Numbered from the stretch's first letter, positions 1-11,812 are shown. The stretch is 64,000 bases of DNA from Aspidapion aeneum (GCA_963576565.1 OY755047.1:35121851-35185850); one strand, 5' to 3'. Made by a program: numbers and translations. Notes: generated from the sequence alone by a model not told the origin.

Positions 1-29
1 CTGACGTTTCTGATCTTATGTGTTTCTAA

Positions 30-472
30 CAATAGATAGTTTAAGTTATGCTACGTATTTTTACGTAAGCATGAGATTTGACAGTTACGCAAGCGCACTT
101 CGTCACACCGTCGTCAAGGTCACGTTAGGAACTTACGAACTTACGTTAGCTTACGGCAGTCTGCGGACACCTTAACGTTACCAAAGAATAGAATTGGTTG
201 ATTGACCGATCGAAAAATGAGGCCTAGACGATAATTTCCGCTTCCAGTACAAACAATTCTTTGCAAATATATTCCTTCTGTAGTTGAAAAGACAAAAAAC
301 AAAATTGTAACATCAAAAAAGCACAGTGCCGAATTCCATATTCTCTGCTATTAGTAGCCTTGTTATGGTAACGTAAAAACATTCAACTTAAACTCAAATT
401 TGGAACAAAACGTAGAGCGCTTAACGTGCAGTTTTACGTAAAAATACGTAGCACAACTTAAACTATCTATTG
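30..472. mobile_element. MITE-like element with 39-bp terminal inverted repeats
   Basis: The left end at 30-68 and the right end at 434-472 are inverted copies of each other with a single mismatch over 39 bases; both ends read CAATAGATAGTTTAAGTT inward. The interior has no coding capacity and is rich in short TTACGTAA-like and ACTTACG motifs. This is the structure of a non-autonomous DNA transposon of about 440 bp. I cannot find a convincing target-site duplication, so the superfamily is not assigned. Confidence 0.6.
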
Positions 473-1452
473 AAAATAAATTGTTTTTCCAACATCCAGA
501 AACAAATGTTTTTTTTTAATGTTTTGCAAGCGTTAAAAAAATACTAATTTTTTACAATGTAAAAGAAATGTTTTTCTAACATTGAAAAATGAATATTTTT
601 TTAACATTGAAAAAATAAATATTTTTTAAATATCTGGGTAGGTAATTTAAATAACGTAAATAAATTTCTTCTATTTTGGAAACGCAGAGCAGCAAGAGTC
701 CCTTAAGGTTTTCGTGAACTTGACAATCAGTGAAGGAAATTCGGCGTCGTAGCTTCTAAAAATTAAATTTAAAATCTATGTAAACAATAATTTTGTAGTA
801 AGTGCCTCGATGCGAGGCCAAACGAATGCCTCATTTGTATTCATGCTGAAATGAATACTCGCCTTGACGCAAACGATATTCAACTGAATGCTCGTTTGAA
901 GTTCCCACTCTGATCGAATGATTCAGCATGCCACGGGTCCATGCATGTTGCTGTTAGCCACGCCTTTAAAGCACGTACATAAAAGTATGCTCGTTCGGCC
1001 TCGCAGGGATGCAGAATTCGCATTCCTCGCTGCGACGCCGAACGCGTATATGTATGTGTACGTGCCTTAAATTCCGACGGCTAATCAGCTAAGGCGACTT
1101 GTCGCATTCCCTCTATGACGACATATAACGTTAATATGCGATATTCCATAAAAAAACTTTTTTTTTAATTTAGTTTACTTTTCTTACCTTATTTTGTGGT
1201 GCTTTATTTAAATCACTGCATACCTATTTATTGTTCTTTAACTATACCATCTTTCCCACACATCTCATTTGACACACATAGAATTTGCCATGTTTATTTT
1301 TACAAAAGGCAAAGCAGTAAGAAAATAAAAACATAACGGACAAGTCAGTTTAAAGGACCAACCAACACCAACACTAGCTTGGCTAATAATGTAAGTTTGA
1401 CATTTAAAGCAGCTAGCTTATCTAAAGTTACCTATGCTTTCGCTACGCATGC
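473..1452. other. Non-coding AT-rich stretch with small degenerate repeats
   Basis: No gene is recognisable. Positions 484-640 hold loose repeats of an ACATTGAAAAAT-type motif. Around 793-812 and 988-1006 there is an imperfect inverted pair built on GCGAGGCC and GGCCTCGC with repeated GAATGCTCGTTT-like words between, possibly a very old MITE. The remainder shows nothing I can support. Confidence 0.4.
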
Positions 1453-1695
1453 ATAGTCTAACATATACGCATTTGTAATGACGTCACCAGTTGAGAAAAA
1501 AACGTATGGCGTAGATATTTTTGCCAATCAATGTTTTTTGATTGACAGTGACGGATACTTCACAGAACCAATTACCTACCTATTTGAATCATAGACACTA
1601 CTTTTTTTAAAAGTTTATTGTCACCGCTGTTTATAATATACTAAACAAAGATAAACCAAAATGACGTCATTACAAATGGGTATAAGTTGGACTAT
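1453..1695. mobile_element. Short MITE-like inverted-repeat element (about 243 bp)
   Basis: Bases 1453-1486 and 1662-1695 are inverted copies that match at roughly 30 of 34 positions; the core TTTGTAATGACGTCA is identical on both sides. The 175-bp interior is non-coding. A non-autonomous DNA transposon is the simplest reading; the exact ends and any target duplication are unclear. Confidence 0.45.
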
Positions 1696-2185
1696 ATTTA
1701 TTTTGCTATAGGAACAACATAATATACTGCGCTTAAGTATAATATTTGTTCAATCGAAAAAAAAAAATTCTGTGTAGATCTGAATTAATTTTGGACTGCA
1801 ATTCTTCTGTCCCTGAATAAATACGTGGTTTTTCCTCAGCTCTTTGTCACCCTTGTCTTCCAGACCGTAAATTATTCGAGCGAATTAAAATTGGACACTA
1901 TCGCTGGACGCGAAAAAGAAATAAACACGATTGGACTTTTGTGTTTGACTTAGTTTATATTTTATCTTAAAAATAAAAACAAAGAAACAAAGGAATAGAA
2001 AATATTTTAATAGCATTCATTCTATTTAGGGCTTTAGTAAACTACAGAAACAAAAGTCATTTTTCTTTTTTTTCTTGAGCAAATTCGAAAGTAACCTCAA
2101 GAGATCATGGTCAAAACAAACAAAACTATAATTTTCCTATATTGAAAAAGGGGCAATTTGAGATACTCAATTTTGTAGGCCTATA
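1696..2185. other. Non-coding, nothing recognised
   Basis: AT-rich sequence with no recognisable gene, RNA or transposon end. Short open frames here have no domain-like content. Confidence 0.4.
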
Positions 2186-2905
2186 CTACTACTATGTCGG
2201 CTTAGAACGTTTTTCTACGTTGTCCGACGCCTATTCTCCACCTCCTTCGATTCTGACAATCATCTTCTATCAGTTTCTTTTACTCATTGATCTTTCGATT
2301 TACTGTTGCTATTCCAGTTTAGACATCTCTTTTTCTGTGCCCTTTTGGTTGCCATTCCAGGGCCTTCTTTGGTAATATTTCATCGTTTATTCATTGTACA
2401 TGTTCCTACCATATCAAGTTCAAGTTCAAAAAAAGCTTTATTGTCCAAAATAGAAATTTATTGACAAAGCAAATCCTATTCTAAAAAATTTATAATAATT
2501 ATTATTTGATATAAAATCAAAAACTAGTGTATGTATTCCTTAAAAAGGTGAGAGTTGTGATCAGTTGTCTTTTAGTGATGTCATCCGTTATGCTTCCGTC
2601 GATTCCCATTCTTTCTTATATGAACTGTATTAAATATTCTCATTGATCTTCTTATTGCATCCATTTCGACAGTTTCCATTTTTGTTTTGTATTTTTCCGT
2701 TACGCGACAAATCTCTATTCCAACAACAGCATTATTTTCACCACTATTTCATATATGTGAAATTTTACATTAATTTTTGTCTCTCTACTCCATAGAATAG
2801 TGTTAAAGCATCCAATAATCTTCTTTGCTTTTAATATTCTTTTGTCCAGTTCTTTACAGTCTGTTCCGGTCTTATCAAATGTGACACCCAAGTATACATA
2901 CTCAT
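2186..2905 (-). pseudogene. 3' fragment of an RTE-like LINE (copy 2)
   Basis: On the minus strand this region matches, with many substitutions and gaps, the 3' part of the RTE-like element at 41070-41670. Shared segments include the stretch around GTGACACCCAAGTA, the ATGGAATCGAGG region and the downstream 3' end. It corresponds to the protein region after the RT palm, ending in the typical GHVQRM tail. The reading frame is broken repeatedly. A 143-bp foreign segment (2417-2559) interrupts it. Only the last 600 or so bases of the element are represented, as expected from 5' truncation during target-primed insertion. Confidence 0.7.
2417..2559 (-). mobile_element. LINE 3'-end insertion nested in the RTE-like fragment
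   Basis: Compared with the homologous RTE-like copy at 41.3 kb, about 143 bp are extra here. On the minus strand the insert ends in GCTTTGTCAATAAATTT, an AATAAAGCTTT signal and a TTGAACT repeat. This is the same layout as the 3' end of the CR1/L2-like LINE at 18315-18376 (GCTTTGTCAATG, AATAAAGC, TTTGAC repeats). ATCA flanks both sides and may be a short target duplication, though four bases is weak evidence. It is a severely 5'-truncated LINE copy. Confidence 0.55.
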
Positions 2906-3093
2906 TCTGCAGAACCAGAAGGAAGAACCCTCCGCAAATGCAGACCGATCAGAAAAACCTAGTAACCTGCCTATAGGGCCAAACGAAGATTTGAAACCTC
3001 CTCAATTTAAAAAATTGACAGTAAAAATAAAATAAGCTAAGCATGTGCAGACTCAGGGTGCTCAAAATCTTACATTGCTGTAAGAATACATTA

Positions 3094-3412
3094 ATCATAA
3101 CAAAAACATTTCATGTGAAAAAAGCCAAGTACGCGAAAGTGGTATTTCGTAAAAAGAATTGAGATAAAAGTAAAGCCAAGTTCTCTAATACAAATTTCAA
3201 AATGAAAGTTTTTTACTAGTTTGGAAATGTTTTTTAAAACTTTGCTATTCCAGCCAAACTTCTTTATGTTCAATTTAGCACTGTGCCTAAGAGTCATTTG
3301 CAGCCGTAATAGCCAAGTTTAGAAAAATATTTCCAAACTAGTAAGAACCTTTCATTTTGAATACCAGTTTCGCGTACTAGGCTTTTTTTACATAAAACGT
3401 TTTTGTTATGAT
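3094..3412. mobile_element. Fold-back / MITE-like near-palindrome
   Basis: The left arm (from ATCATAACAAAAACATTT at 3094) and the right arm (ending GTTTTTGTTATGAT at 3412) are inverted copies across most of the element. A second matching block is CAAAATGAAAG...ACTAGTTTGGAAAT near 3199-3237 with its inverse at about 3325-3360. The left arm carries roughly 50 extra bases. The same end motif recurs near 62393-62415, so this is a dispersed family. Confidence 0.5.
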
Positions 3413-3479
3413 TTCACTCCTTTTTTAAAGGATTTGGATAATATTTAAGTTTTAAAGTAGTAATAAAATATGCGGAATT

Positions 3480-3990
3480 TTCTCAAAACTTTTGTAATGC
3501 CTTATTAAAAATTTTGAGGTTTTTTTATATTTTCCTATGGTTTTATCATAGTTCCTATCAGCCTTCTAAACCTCAGCTCTCTAGTGGGATTAGGCAATGT
3601 TAATATTACACAAATTTACATCATTTTAAAGGGGAGAAAAGTAAATTAAAATTTTGGTAATTAAATTTTTTTTTATATAGTTTTCATACTTCCTATCAGT
3701 CTTCTAAAACTGAAATCTGTAGCGTTTCTGAAGTGGATATTGTTACTTTTACATAACTTTACATTTTTAGGAGAGTGAAGCAAATTAAAATTTTGTGGTT
3801 TTTAAATTGTTCCTATAGTTCTATCATATTTCCTATCAGTCTGCCAAAGATCAGCTCAACTTACATAAGTTTACATGAATGGGGGAGAGGGGCGTATTAG
3901 AATTTTGGGGTTTTTTCCAAGGATTTGGCCAGAATTTCTATCAGTATGCCAAATTTCAGCTTTGTAGCATGTCTGAAAGTACAGTAGAAT
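3480..3990. repeat. Four degenerate tandem units (period about 105-140 bp)
   Basis: A TTCCTATCAG..TTCTAAA or ..TGCCAAA motif followed by a CAGCTC/CAGCTTTGTAG-like block recurs at 3552, 3690, 3830 and 3935. Each unit also carries an AAATTAAAATTTTG-type AT-rich block and a TTTACAT word. Spacing is about 138, 140 and 105 bases, so the last unit is shorter. No coding function is apparent. Confidence 0.55.
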
Positions 3991-4006
3991 TTTGATGATC
4001 TATACA

Positions 4007-4028
4007 TGAGTGAGTGAGTGAGTGAGTG
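4007..4028. repeat. (GAGT)n microsatellite
   Basis: About five GAGT/GTGA units in an otherwise unique junction between the degenerate tandem array and the dispersed repeat that follows. Confidence 0.8.
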
Positions 4029-4048
4029 GCAACTTCGAGGTTTTTTGA

Positions 4049-4262
4049 GATCTCGTAACTACTTTACAACTTCATGGAAGTCCATGAAACTTGAAGGGAT
4101 TGTTAGCTTTACAAAGATCTATGACTGTGCAATGTTTGAGTTTCGTAGCTCATTCCAAAGTAGACTCTTAGATAGGTCAAATATGGGCTGAAATGTTTCA
4201 GGAAAAGATGGTACAGCAGTTTCCGCGCAAACTTGGCGGGGCACTGCCGTGCCCCCAGATTA
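4049..4262. repeat. Dispersed repeat, copy A (partner at 62420-62640)
   Basis: This segment matches 62420-62640 in the same orientation. Shared words include ATGGAAGTCCA, AAAGATCTATGA, GAGTTTCG.AGCTCATTCC and AACTTGGCGGGGCACT. Similarity starts near CCGTAACT/CTCGTAACT and stops after the GGCGGGGCACTG block in both copies. No ORF is conserved, so the family is probably a non-coding transposon or a LINE untranslated end. Confidence 0.6.
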
Positions 4263-5718
4263 AACAATGCCTGTTCCCACCGATATTTTTTCTACATGGT
4301 TTTTTATCCAATTGGAGTAATCCCCACAGTCTAGCTACAGCTTAGTTTAAAAATAGTGCTAAACTATTAATTTTCCTACTATTTGGAACGATAATTATTT
4401 GTTTTATCTCAAGCTGTCTTTTAACTCATTTCCAATTTGCTAAATGTATGACGAGTTCTGAGTTTATGATTTAGAATTGCAAAGGTAAAACTTTCTGTGC
4501 CAGCTTGGTACTCTACTGATTTTGACTCTGACTGCCACTTAAACAAGTTAAATGTTCATCCTATATAACTCTCAATTCAAAGCGAAAGTTTGCCACAGTC
4601 TCAATTTAATATTAAAATTTGTGTGCAAGACTATCCCGTTTGTGAGTGTTTGTTTTATCTCCTAAATAAACAGGCTCTTGCAAGGGCCAAACCACAGTCT
4701 GCCGTAAGAACTTCTTAACAGTTTGTTTGCTCTTTTCATAAGATGTTCTTACCTTTAAAATATGTGGAGTAATATTTCAGATTATTAGATATTTAGCACA
4801 TTCTGGTGAGGTAAGAAAGAATATGAGCGTTCCCAGCAGCTTTTCACCCATCTCTTTTTCTTTCGCGTTCTCGTTCGTGCTATCTGTCTCTCTCTCTCTC
4901 TCTCTGTCTGTCTTTATTCAAGTGTCGCCTTCGCCACAAAAAATTAAAATAATAACATATTGCGTTTCAAATTTAAAAATATCCCACAATAAAAGATTCT
5001 TCTTTGTTTTTCGAATTTGTCTTGGAATGGTTAGTTTGTCCTCACGTTATAGGGTTTGCTATATTGTGTAAGAATTGGTAAAGCTTAGTTGCGAAGTTGA
5101 TTGTTTAATGCGCGTGTGTTTATCTTTCGTAATTTCAAAGCCACCACTTTCCAGTTCTGCTTTGGTTTTAAATGCATATTCCTAACCTGGTTAAAAAGTT
5201 GATATATATGCATCTTTTTCATATTGATACCGTTTTCGCCTAAGATATTGTTTATATTTTTTTTATTTTAAGACCAAAACTCTGTCACGTTTGATGTAGC
5301 TTTTCTTGTTTTCGTTTTTATTTTTATATGTTTCCGCTGATCACTCCAAAATCAAATTTCGATTGTTAAAGTGCAAGAATGCTATTTTTTTCTTCGGGTT
5401 GAAAATTTGCGTTAGAAAGGCTGGAGAGCAGTAACAAGTCCTCAATAGGATGGCATGAGCACCTGGGTGGATATTCTTGTACTCAAGACGTTAGGCGAAA
5501 CGACTTGCAAATGCGAGTATCCATTTTGCACTCCGATACAAAATTTAGAATGATTATTTATCTTATTTTTTGTAAAGTATTTCAAGTGTTTTTTTAAAGT
5601 GTCAACGCACTGTTGGCTTCAATCTCATTTTATTGTGTTGATAATAAACAACGGCCGGTTCCATGTTGGTTGGGCTGTTGCGCTTAGGAAGTTTCTTTAG
5701 TAATTCTTAACGGTTCTT
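4263..5718. other. Non-coding; contains a (TC)n microsatellite at 4884-4913
   Basis: No gene or transposon is recognised in this 1.4-kb stretch. The only clear structure is a TC/TCTG microsatellite at 4884-4913, which creates a spurious serine/leucine-rich open frame (4823-5071). Confidence 0.45.
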
Positions 5719-5762
5719 AAGGTCACTCATCGTAAGGCTTGCCTTTACGATGAGTGTCCTTA
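5719..5762. repeat. Imperfect hairpin, about 20-bp arms
   Basis: AAGGTCACTCATCGTAAGGC is followed almost directly by its inverse GCCTTTACGATGAGTG(T)CCTT with one extra base. It could be the junction of two terminal inverted repeats or a remnant fold-back. No transcription context is evident. Confidence 0.5.
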
Positions 5763-6113
5763 GGTTTTCTGGCAGGTAAGTCACCAATTTTAACAGAATA
5801 TGGACATATTTACTGTGCTCATAACCTCAGTGTTCCAGCGTCTTCCCTGTTTATTGCATACTAAACATTTAAACAATATATCGGTTATTTTTAGAAATCT
5901 CAATGCCTTATCCTATGTTTTTTTAATGTTTAGTAGTAAGCTTTAAAAATATTTTTATTTGTAAAACTTGTGAACCCCTCCACTATAAATGACGTGCTGG
6001 TACTGCTAGAAAGCTGTTACTATAGTCCGCAAGTATTGTTTTCGAAAATACCATTTGCTTTTATATTATTTTTGCCAATACAAAGGAAAAAAGTTTAATG
6101 TTGATATTTATAA
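5763..6113. other. Non-coding, nothing recognised
   Basis: AT-rich sequence without recognisable genes or element ends. Confidence 0.4.
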
Positions 6114-6819
6114 TACGAGGGCTGTCTTTTTTATTTTGCATATAGGATTATAGAGGGCGACACTAAACGATTGTCATTTTCAGAACTGTATCTCAATCTT
6201 TACCTAACCTTATTTCAAAACGTTAGTGCGATATATATAATTTTAGAGCTACAGTGAATTTTCTTTAAAAATTTACATAAAGAATTAACGTCAGTTGTTT
6301 GTTTGGGATTTCCAAGTTGAAGAAATGCCAATCATCTGTTCTCGAATTATATCCAAAAAGATGGTCGCGACATTTTTCTCAAAAGCAGGTCATATAGCAA
6401 TAGCAAATAGATCAAATCACTTTTACTGCCGATTGGTTCATCACCATTTGTTTGCCGAAAGTCATTGCTGAGCTTTGAAAAACGAACCCCGAACGACGAA
6501 TCATCCTCCACTAAAACAATCCAAGTTCACACAAAGCACAAAAACCATTGAATTTTTAACCAAACCAAAGGTCGAATTGTTGGACCATCCTCCATACATT
6601 CCGGATCTAAGTCCCAACGATTTCTTTACTTTTCCGAAAATCAAGAATGGACTGCAAGGTCCAAGATTTCAGTCGCCAGAGGAACCAGACGACGCTTTGA
6701 GCGCATGCCAAAGAGTATTAATTTTCGTGGAGAATACTTCGAGGAACAATAAAGACTTTTAAAGTTATCTACTGTTTTATTCCAGCTGTATATGCAAGAC
6801 CTAAATGGAAACCCTGGTA
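6114..6819 (+). mobile_element. Internally deleted mariner element (copy 1)
   Basis: The left end begins TACGAGGGCTGTC, a typical mariner terminal repeat, and the right end has a degenerate inverse near CTAAATGGAAACCCTGGTA. The 5' untranslated region shares TTCAAAACGT.AGTGCGATA and TACAGTGAATTTT with mariner copy 2 (20130 onward). The element is about 700 bp, roughly half the 1.3 kb usual for mariner, because the N-terminal half of the transposase is missing. Confidence 0.65.
6433..6752 (+). pseudogene. mariner transposase C-terminal remnant
   Basis: Translation gives the C-terminal half of a mariner-type DDE transposase, the enzyme that cuts and pastes the element in the nucleus. Visible landmarks are a CLPKVIAEL block, a corrupted second catalytic motif, the HPPYIPDLSPNDFF motif that carries the third catalytic Asp, and an FPKIKNGLQGPRF block. 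The usual HHDNASSH motif reads H-stop-N-N-P-S-S-H here, so the histidine codon is a stop and the catalytic Asp is replaced by Asn. There is a frameshift before the end; the ancestral terminus FRGEYFEEQ-stop is at 6723-6752. It is certainly inactive. Confidence 0.7.
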
Positions 6820-7267
6820 AGACTCTTAATAATAATTTTATTTCTGAGATAAGGGCTTTATTACCAACTGGTGTACTGAGGTAATTTACTCTGTGGCTAT
6901 AAACAAGGTTATAGAAGTCAAGCTGGGAAATTAATAAACCGATTTCCGGGAAACCCAAAATTCGATGCAATCAAATGCTGCTAGCCAATTTCACGCGTCT
7001 AATAAATAATTCTTGGTTGACAAGTTTATAACGACGCGATGGTGCACACAGGCGGGTTTGATTGGACACCAGGCCAAAACTCCATAATATTGATTAGGCA
7101 AATAAAGATAAAAATGTTATTAAAACCCATAGAAGGCCATGACAAAGTGCAAAGCAAATGTTTTAGTTTTGACATGTCAAATTTTAGTAAGCTTATTACC
7201 TAATACCTGCGCATTTACTCTTAGGTAGCCTAAAGTAAATTTTTTTTAACGCTTTCATGTAAAGGTA
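6820..7267. other. Non-coding, nothing recognised
   Basis: No gene-like or transposon-like signal was found between the mariner remnant and the LINE RNase H remnant. Confidence 0.4.
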
Positions 7268-7990
7268 TTGATGATGATGATAATTCATATGTGAGTGGGC
7301 ATTGCAGCGTTTCCACTGTGACCACTAGTGGGTCTGTTGTGGCTCTCTTTTAAGTTGTTTCCTACCACCGTATGCCTAATCCTCCAAAAAGGTTAGCTAT
7401 CAGTTCAGGTGAGACACAGTTCAGATATTCTAAATCAATCTGAGGTTTACCAAAAGTGTTCTGACGTAAACGCGCAATAGCCGGACATTCGTACAGAACA
7501 TGTTTAACTTTCATCATTTTCCTTACAGAGTCTACATTCGGTCTCTTCTGTTATTCCCATTCTGTGCATGGGTATTCTTAGTCGACAGTAACCCGTAAAA
7601 AGTCTAGTCACTATACGGCTCCCCTGTTCGGTAACTCTAATGATATTTCTGCCATTCTTTTGACAAGGTCATTTAATGAACTTTTGAGAAGGAGCCAGTA
7701 TTGTTAGAAGTTAGTCTCCATCTATTTCAATATGGTTAATTTAGCAGCATTGTATATTGTATGATATCCCCAGGGCTGGTTCGAAGCCAAAAAATTCGGC
7801 AGATGCCGCTTCCCGCGCTGCTTGGTCTGCGGCCTTATTTCGCTCGTGTCCAGAATGCACTGGTATCCATACTAATGACTACCGACTACCGACCGCAGTC
7901 AGCGAATACTTGCAGCTCCTCACGGTTCTCGATGACACCGTATAGGAATCAAGTGCTCTTAAAGCTGTTAACTGTCGGAGTGGTGCGCAA
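7268..7990 (-). pseudogene. LINE RNase H domain and C-terminal zinc motif (I/Jockey-type), degenerate
   Basis: Read on the minus strand, this is the 3' end of an RNase H-encoding non-LTR retrotransposon. The segment at about 7745-7860 gives VHSGHERNKAADQAAREA followed by FEPALGISY, the classic end of the LINE RNase H domain. Further downstream (about 7510-7600) TGYCRLR...MGITEETECRLC is the CCHC-like terminal motif. Several frameshifts and stops break the frame, and nothing upstream of RNase H is present. The 3' edge carries a short ATC/GAT repeat (7270-7282) that may be the tail. Clade within the I group cannot be fixed by eye. Confidence 0.65.
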
Positions 7991-10283
7991 GATCATTGCT
8001 AATTAAGAGACATTTTTTGATAAAACTTTTTACATTAAGTAAAAAAAAGAATTCCTCAGCGCTCACTTGAACTACAATAAAAAAAATAAACCTCTATTCT
8101 TTTTTTTTTAACAGTGGCAAATAGCGTTGGCCATCGGCCGTTTAAGCATGCCCAAAAACTAACCTAATACAAAAGACTTTAAAACTATTTTGCTTGCTAT
8201 CGCCGAAGACTGTTAAAAGAAAAATCACCAAATAAACTAGTGATGGAACTGTTGTATATTTTTAACATAAACTGGTAAAAATTACGACCTTATGAATATT
8301 TCTAAATCAAAATCTGTATGCAAGAACCAGCAAATTAACAAAATAAATAGTATCTAACTAAGAGAGATTGAACTAGGAATGCTTGTACGCGACCTAAATC
8401 CCTAAGTGTGCGGTGATTTCGATTCTGAATCAATTTGATTTACCGACACACTCCCGCAATAATTAATGCTAGATCCCAATAAACACGCCATCTGTCATCT
8501 TATTGGAGACAAATTTAGACAAACCACTGATTTCTGAACCTCAAGAACGAATGCTGGTGAAAATCACTGCAGTATATATTTGACGTTCTGGTTTCCGCTT
8601 CAATTGGCAGCACTGTTTTTTTGGGTTGCGCTGTTTGCATCACTAAAATTTTAAATTAAGTTCGCTAGGGATTAGGGTACGTTCATGATTAACGCCATGT
8701 GCACACCGCGCGCGTCGTGTTGGATGAATTTTTGGTTTATGATTTGGTTGCTGCTTTGGTGCGCAGACCAGGAACGCCAGCAGAGGGTCACGATTAACAC
8801 ACAGCGAGCAGCCATTTATCTACCTCGATTAGTTGGGTAAAGGTTAACTTAAAGCGCATGTGCATAGCCAAGATGAAACAAATGAGAGTAAACTCTAACT
8901 TTATTCCTTTTTTTGTCAAAATTATTATTTTTTTAATTCCACCAAAGTGTTTGGGCACACAAGATGCCCTCTTCAACCCACTCACATAATGTGGTATATA
9001 ATGAGGACGGAAGAGATAAATATATCAAATTAATACTAATTTTGTGCTTAAAAGATGGGTAAATGTCTTTTCTTTCTCTTGTTATCTGCCTGCTTTTATT
9101 TTTACTCTGGTAGTTTCTTTTGTATTTGTAGATGTCGCCACTTATGGGAAAAGCAAACTATATCGAATGCATTATGTGTTGTTTTCTTTTACCAATATTG
9201 TAAGATGAGATTTATATACCGCCTCTGTAGCTTTACAAAAGTGTTACATTGACCATGTAGTGTTTTGAACAGGCCCTTAAGGATGAAACAGTTAACTATT
9301 AACACTTGATAGGTGTGCATTAGATCGTGGACCCCCGTGGGTGTACAGCTTTCGAGCTGCCCACAGAAAAATACAACAGAAACAAAATCTTTCTATGCCT
9401 GCTTAGCCACGAAAAATCTTTGTCTTTTTATTCACGGGTGCTAAACTTCACGTTCTATAAAAGTTTTATACAACATCTTAAGTATTCTTTCTATCCGTCA
9501 CTTTCCTTTAAAAGTGACACGATAAAAAAAATACAAATTGACAAATGACAGAAGACGTCCGGTCAACGCCCTCTGGGTAAAATTCACGCGGTAAATTTTA
9601 TTCTGAATCATGAACGTACTCTTACCGGGGTGTATACTCAAGCTTTTGAAGTCCAATATTCGCGACGCCACACTAAACCGTCGTTTTTCCTCATCCAAAC
9701 CACCGCTGAGCTCCACCGTGTTCTGTGTGAACCAGTTGATGTTGTGTACCGTTTACGGATTTTACCAAAAGTTTTGTTGGTAAATGTGTCAAATTTTATT
9801 AGCTATAGAAGAAATTTAAAAAATTTTTTAGTATAAAGTAAGTGCATAAGTGTAGTAACACTGAAATCAGTGTTGCCACCAAAATCGGATCCACAAAGTC
9901 AAACGCATGGTTCAGTGATTTGTTATAACAGGCGTCTGCTATCCATTTTAAAGTTAAGAAGTCCGTGAACAAACCAGTAATAAAGCCAGTGATCTCTATA
10001 TGGTAAACTAGATAGTCCTCATTGAATTATTTCTATCCAAAATAACTGGAAAGGCCACAGTAGTTTAATAGCCATACGGGCACCTGAGGTAAAAATTTAA
10101 ATTTTAAGTACTTTTAGAGAAAGAACACGAAAAAATTATAGGCTTTTTGACAGTAAAGTTTTTGTTGTATGTAGCTTTGATTAATTAACAATATTTAAAC
10201 GTCACAAACAGTCAAACGTCCGCAAATGTTTTAAAAAATAGAATTTGTTTGAGCATGAACAACAAAAAAATACAGGCCAATAC
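7991..10283. other. 2.3 kb without recognisable genes
   Basis: The short open frames here (for example 9055-9252 and 9498-9716) show no domain, no consistent composition and no neighbour support. The 8690-8790 and 9300-9720 segments are more GC-balanced than the rest, and could belong to an LTR element or an unrecognised repeat, but I see no LTR ends, primer-binding site or protein motif. Confidence 0.35.
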
Positions 10284-10823
10284 CAAGGTCTGTAGAGGAT
10301 AGGTTACTTGGTAACTTTCTGACCAATCAGAGCCAGTTGTTGAACGCGGGAAATGACGTCACCCGGAGTGCCCATTTAAATAAAAAGCTATTAATATAGT
10401 AGGAAATAATTAGGTTTATTGTTTTCCTTTGTTGAATTGAATGTAAATGTGTTTTGTTATTTTTCTTAAAGTGTCTCTTATAACAATATTCATAACATAC
10501 ATCAACTAACTTAAATATAAAACTAACCTTATACAAAATATCCCAAATACACAATGTCTTGGGAAGCTTTTAGCTCCTTAAGTCCGTTAAAATAATTACA
10601 AGTAGAAAGTATGAGTAAACTAGAAGTATTCACAGCTTTTAAATAAATATAGTCCAAAAAACACCACAAATGTAAAAAATAAACCATCAAAGATTAAAAA
10701 TACCTAAAAACGCATGTAAACATAGCGCTCTAATCAAATCGTGGCACTCCAAATGACGCGCTCTCACCTCTCACCCCGCTTCGACTGTAGAGTTACCAGG
10801 CAACCTATCCTCTAAAAACCTTG
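10284..10823. mobile_element. 540-bp non-autonomous TIR element with 9-bp target duplication
   Basis: The element starts CAAGGTCTGTAGAGGATAGG and ends with the inverse CCTATCCTCTAAAAACCTTG; similarity continues inward through the GGTAACT/AGTTACC block, giving about 40-bp terminal inverted repeats. GGCCAATAC flanks it directly on both sides (10275-10283 and 10824-10832). Nine bases would fit a Mutator-like element; if the outer G is coincidental, eight bases plus a CA.GG start fits hAT. The interior is AT-rich and non-coding. Confidence 0.75.
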
Positions 10824-10832
10824 GGCCAATAC

Positions 10833-11646
10833 CTTGAAAAAATCAGCTGTTATCGTCGGCTGAATTTTATATTGGGTCTTATGAGAGAATAGAGATTTAT
10901 TTGAGATATTTTCAAAATAGCACTATAGAATTTTGCGAAATTTCCCAGACTTTGTCATCTGTGTTTGTCATTTTGTATTTTCAAACTTTTAGTGATTTTT
11001 TACAATAAAGTTCATATAAAATCCAAAAATACAAGTGTTGATCTTTTTAAAACTAAATTATACTACAAAAAAAATTATGTAGTTTTTGTTAACACATGTA
11101 AATGACTATGTTAAGTTTTAAAAGTGTGCCGAATATAAACAAATAGGTTTAGGTGAGCCGATTGCTTTTCACGCACAAAAATAACACATTCGCTTCTGCT
11201 CTACATTAAGGATTATTATAAATTTTAAAAACAATATTTTTCAAGAATATAGTAAAAATAATCTTAAAACCGTCATTGCAACTTCAATATTTTAGAGTAT
11301 GTGGCTAGATGTGACCATAAAAAAGAAATTCAGTGTGATGTCAACAAAGTTTTAGATCCTGGCCCGTCCGTTTTGATAGCCCTGAGCTGATAAGTAGCGA
11401 ACCGAACCGAACCAGTATTTTTGAGCCAAATAAAAAACCTTGCCAACAATGAAGAACCGCTGATTCTTATGTAACACGACGCCCTGAATCCAAATATAGC
11501 TTGCGTTTTCTTCTACCACCCACCATTTTTGAGGGAGCAGCCTTTTTACCTATTTTGATCATTCTTCGATAATAATAATATTATCGACATAAATTTTAAT
11601 TTTTATGTATAAAGAGAGTTATTTTAGTTTCAAGCAATAATAAATA
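10833..11646. other. Non-coding, nothing recognised
   Basis: No gene or element ends were identified between the 540-bp TIR element and the hAT-type MITE. Confidence 0.4.
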
Positions 11647-11812
11647 CATGGGCGCACCCGGGGGGCCTTGGGGCCCGCCCCCTCAAAGCCTTAGATTTTT
11701 TTACATATATTCCAAATATTTCGTAAAAAACACAATAAATAGCTTAAAAATCGACATCATGAGGCCATAGAGGCGTCGGCCCCCCCAAAACATATTCCTG
11801 GGTGCGCCACTG
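11647..11812. mobile_element. hAT-type MITE, CAGTGGCG family (copy 1)
   Basis: The left end CATGGGCGCACCC pairs with the right end GGGTGCGCCACTG. The subterminal regions are G-rich on one side and C-rich on the other (GGGGGGCC and GGCCCCCCC), as in the other family members. Flanks contain ATAAATA on both sides, consistent with a roughly 8-bp duplication. No coding capacity. Confidence 0.6.

Noticed and set aside
4823..5071. 82-codon frame rich in Ser/Leu
   Set aside because: It is created by a TC microsatellite in T-rich DNA; no domain or conserved start context.
9498..9716. Minus-strand 72-codon frame in a GC-balanced stretch, possibly part of an LTR element
   Set aside because: No protease, RT, integrase or LTR ends nearby, and the opposite strand is equally open.
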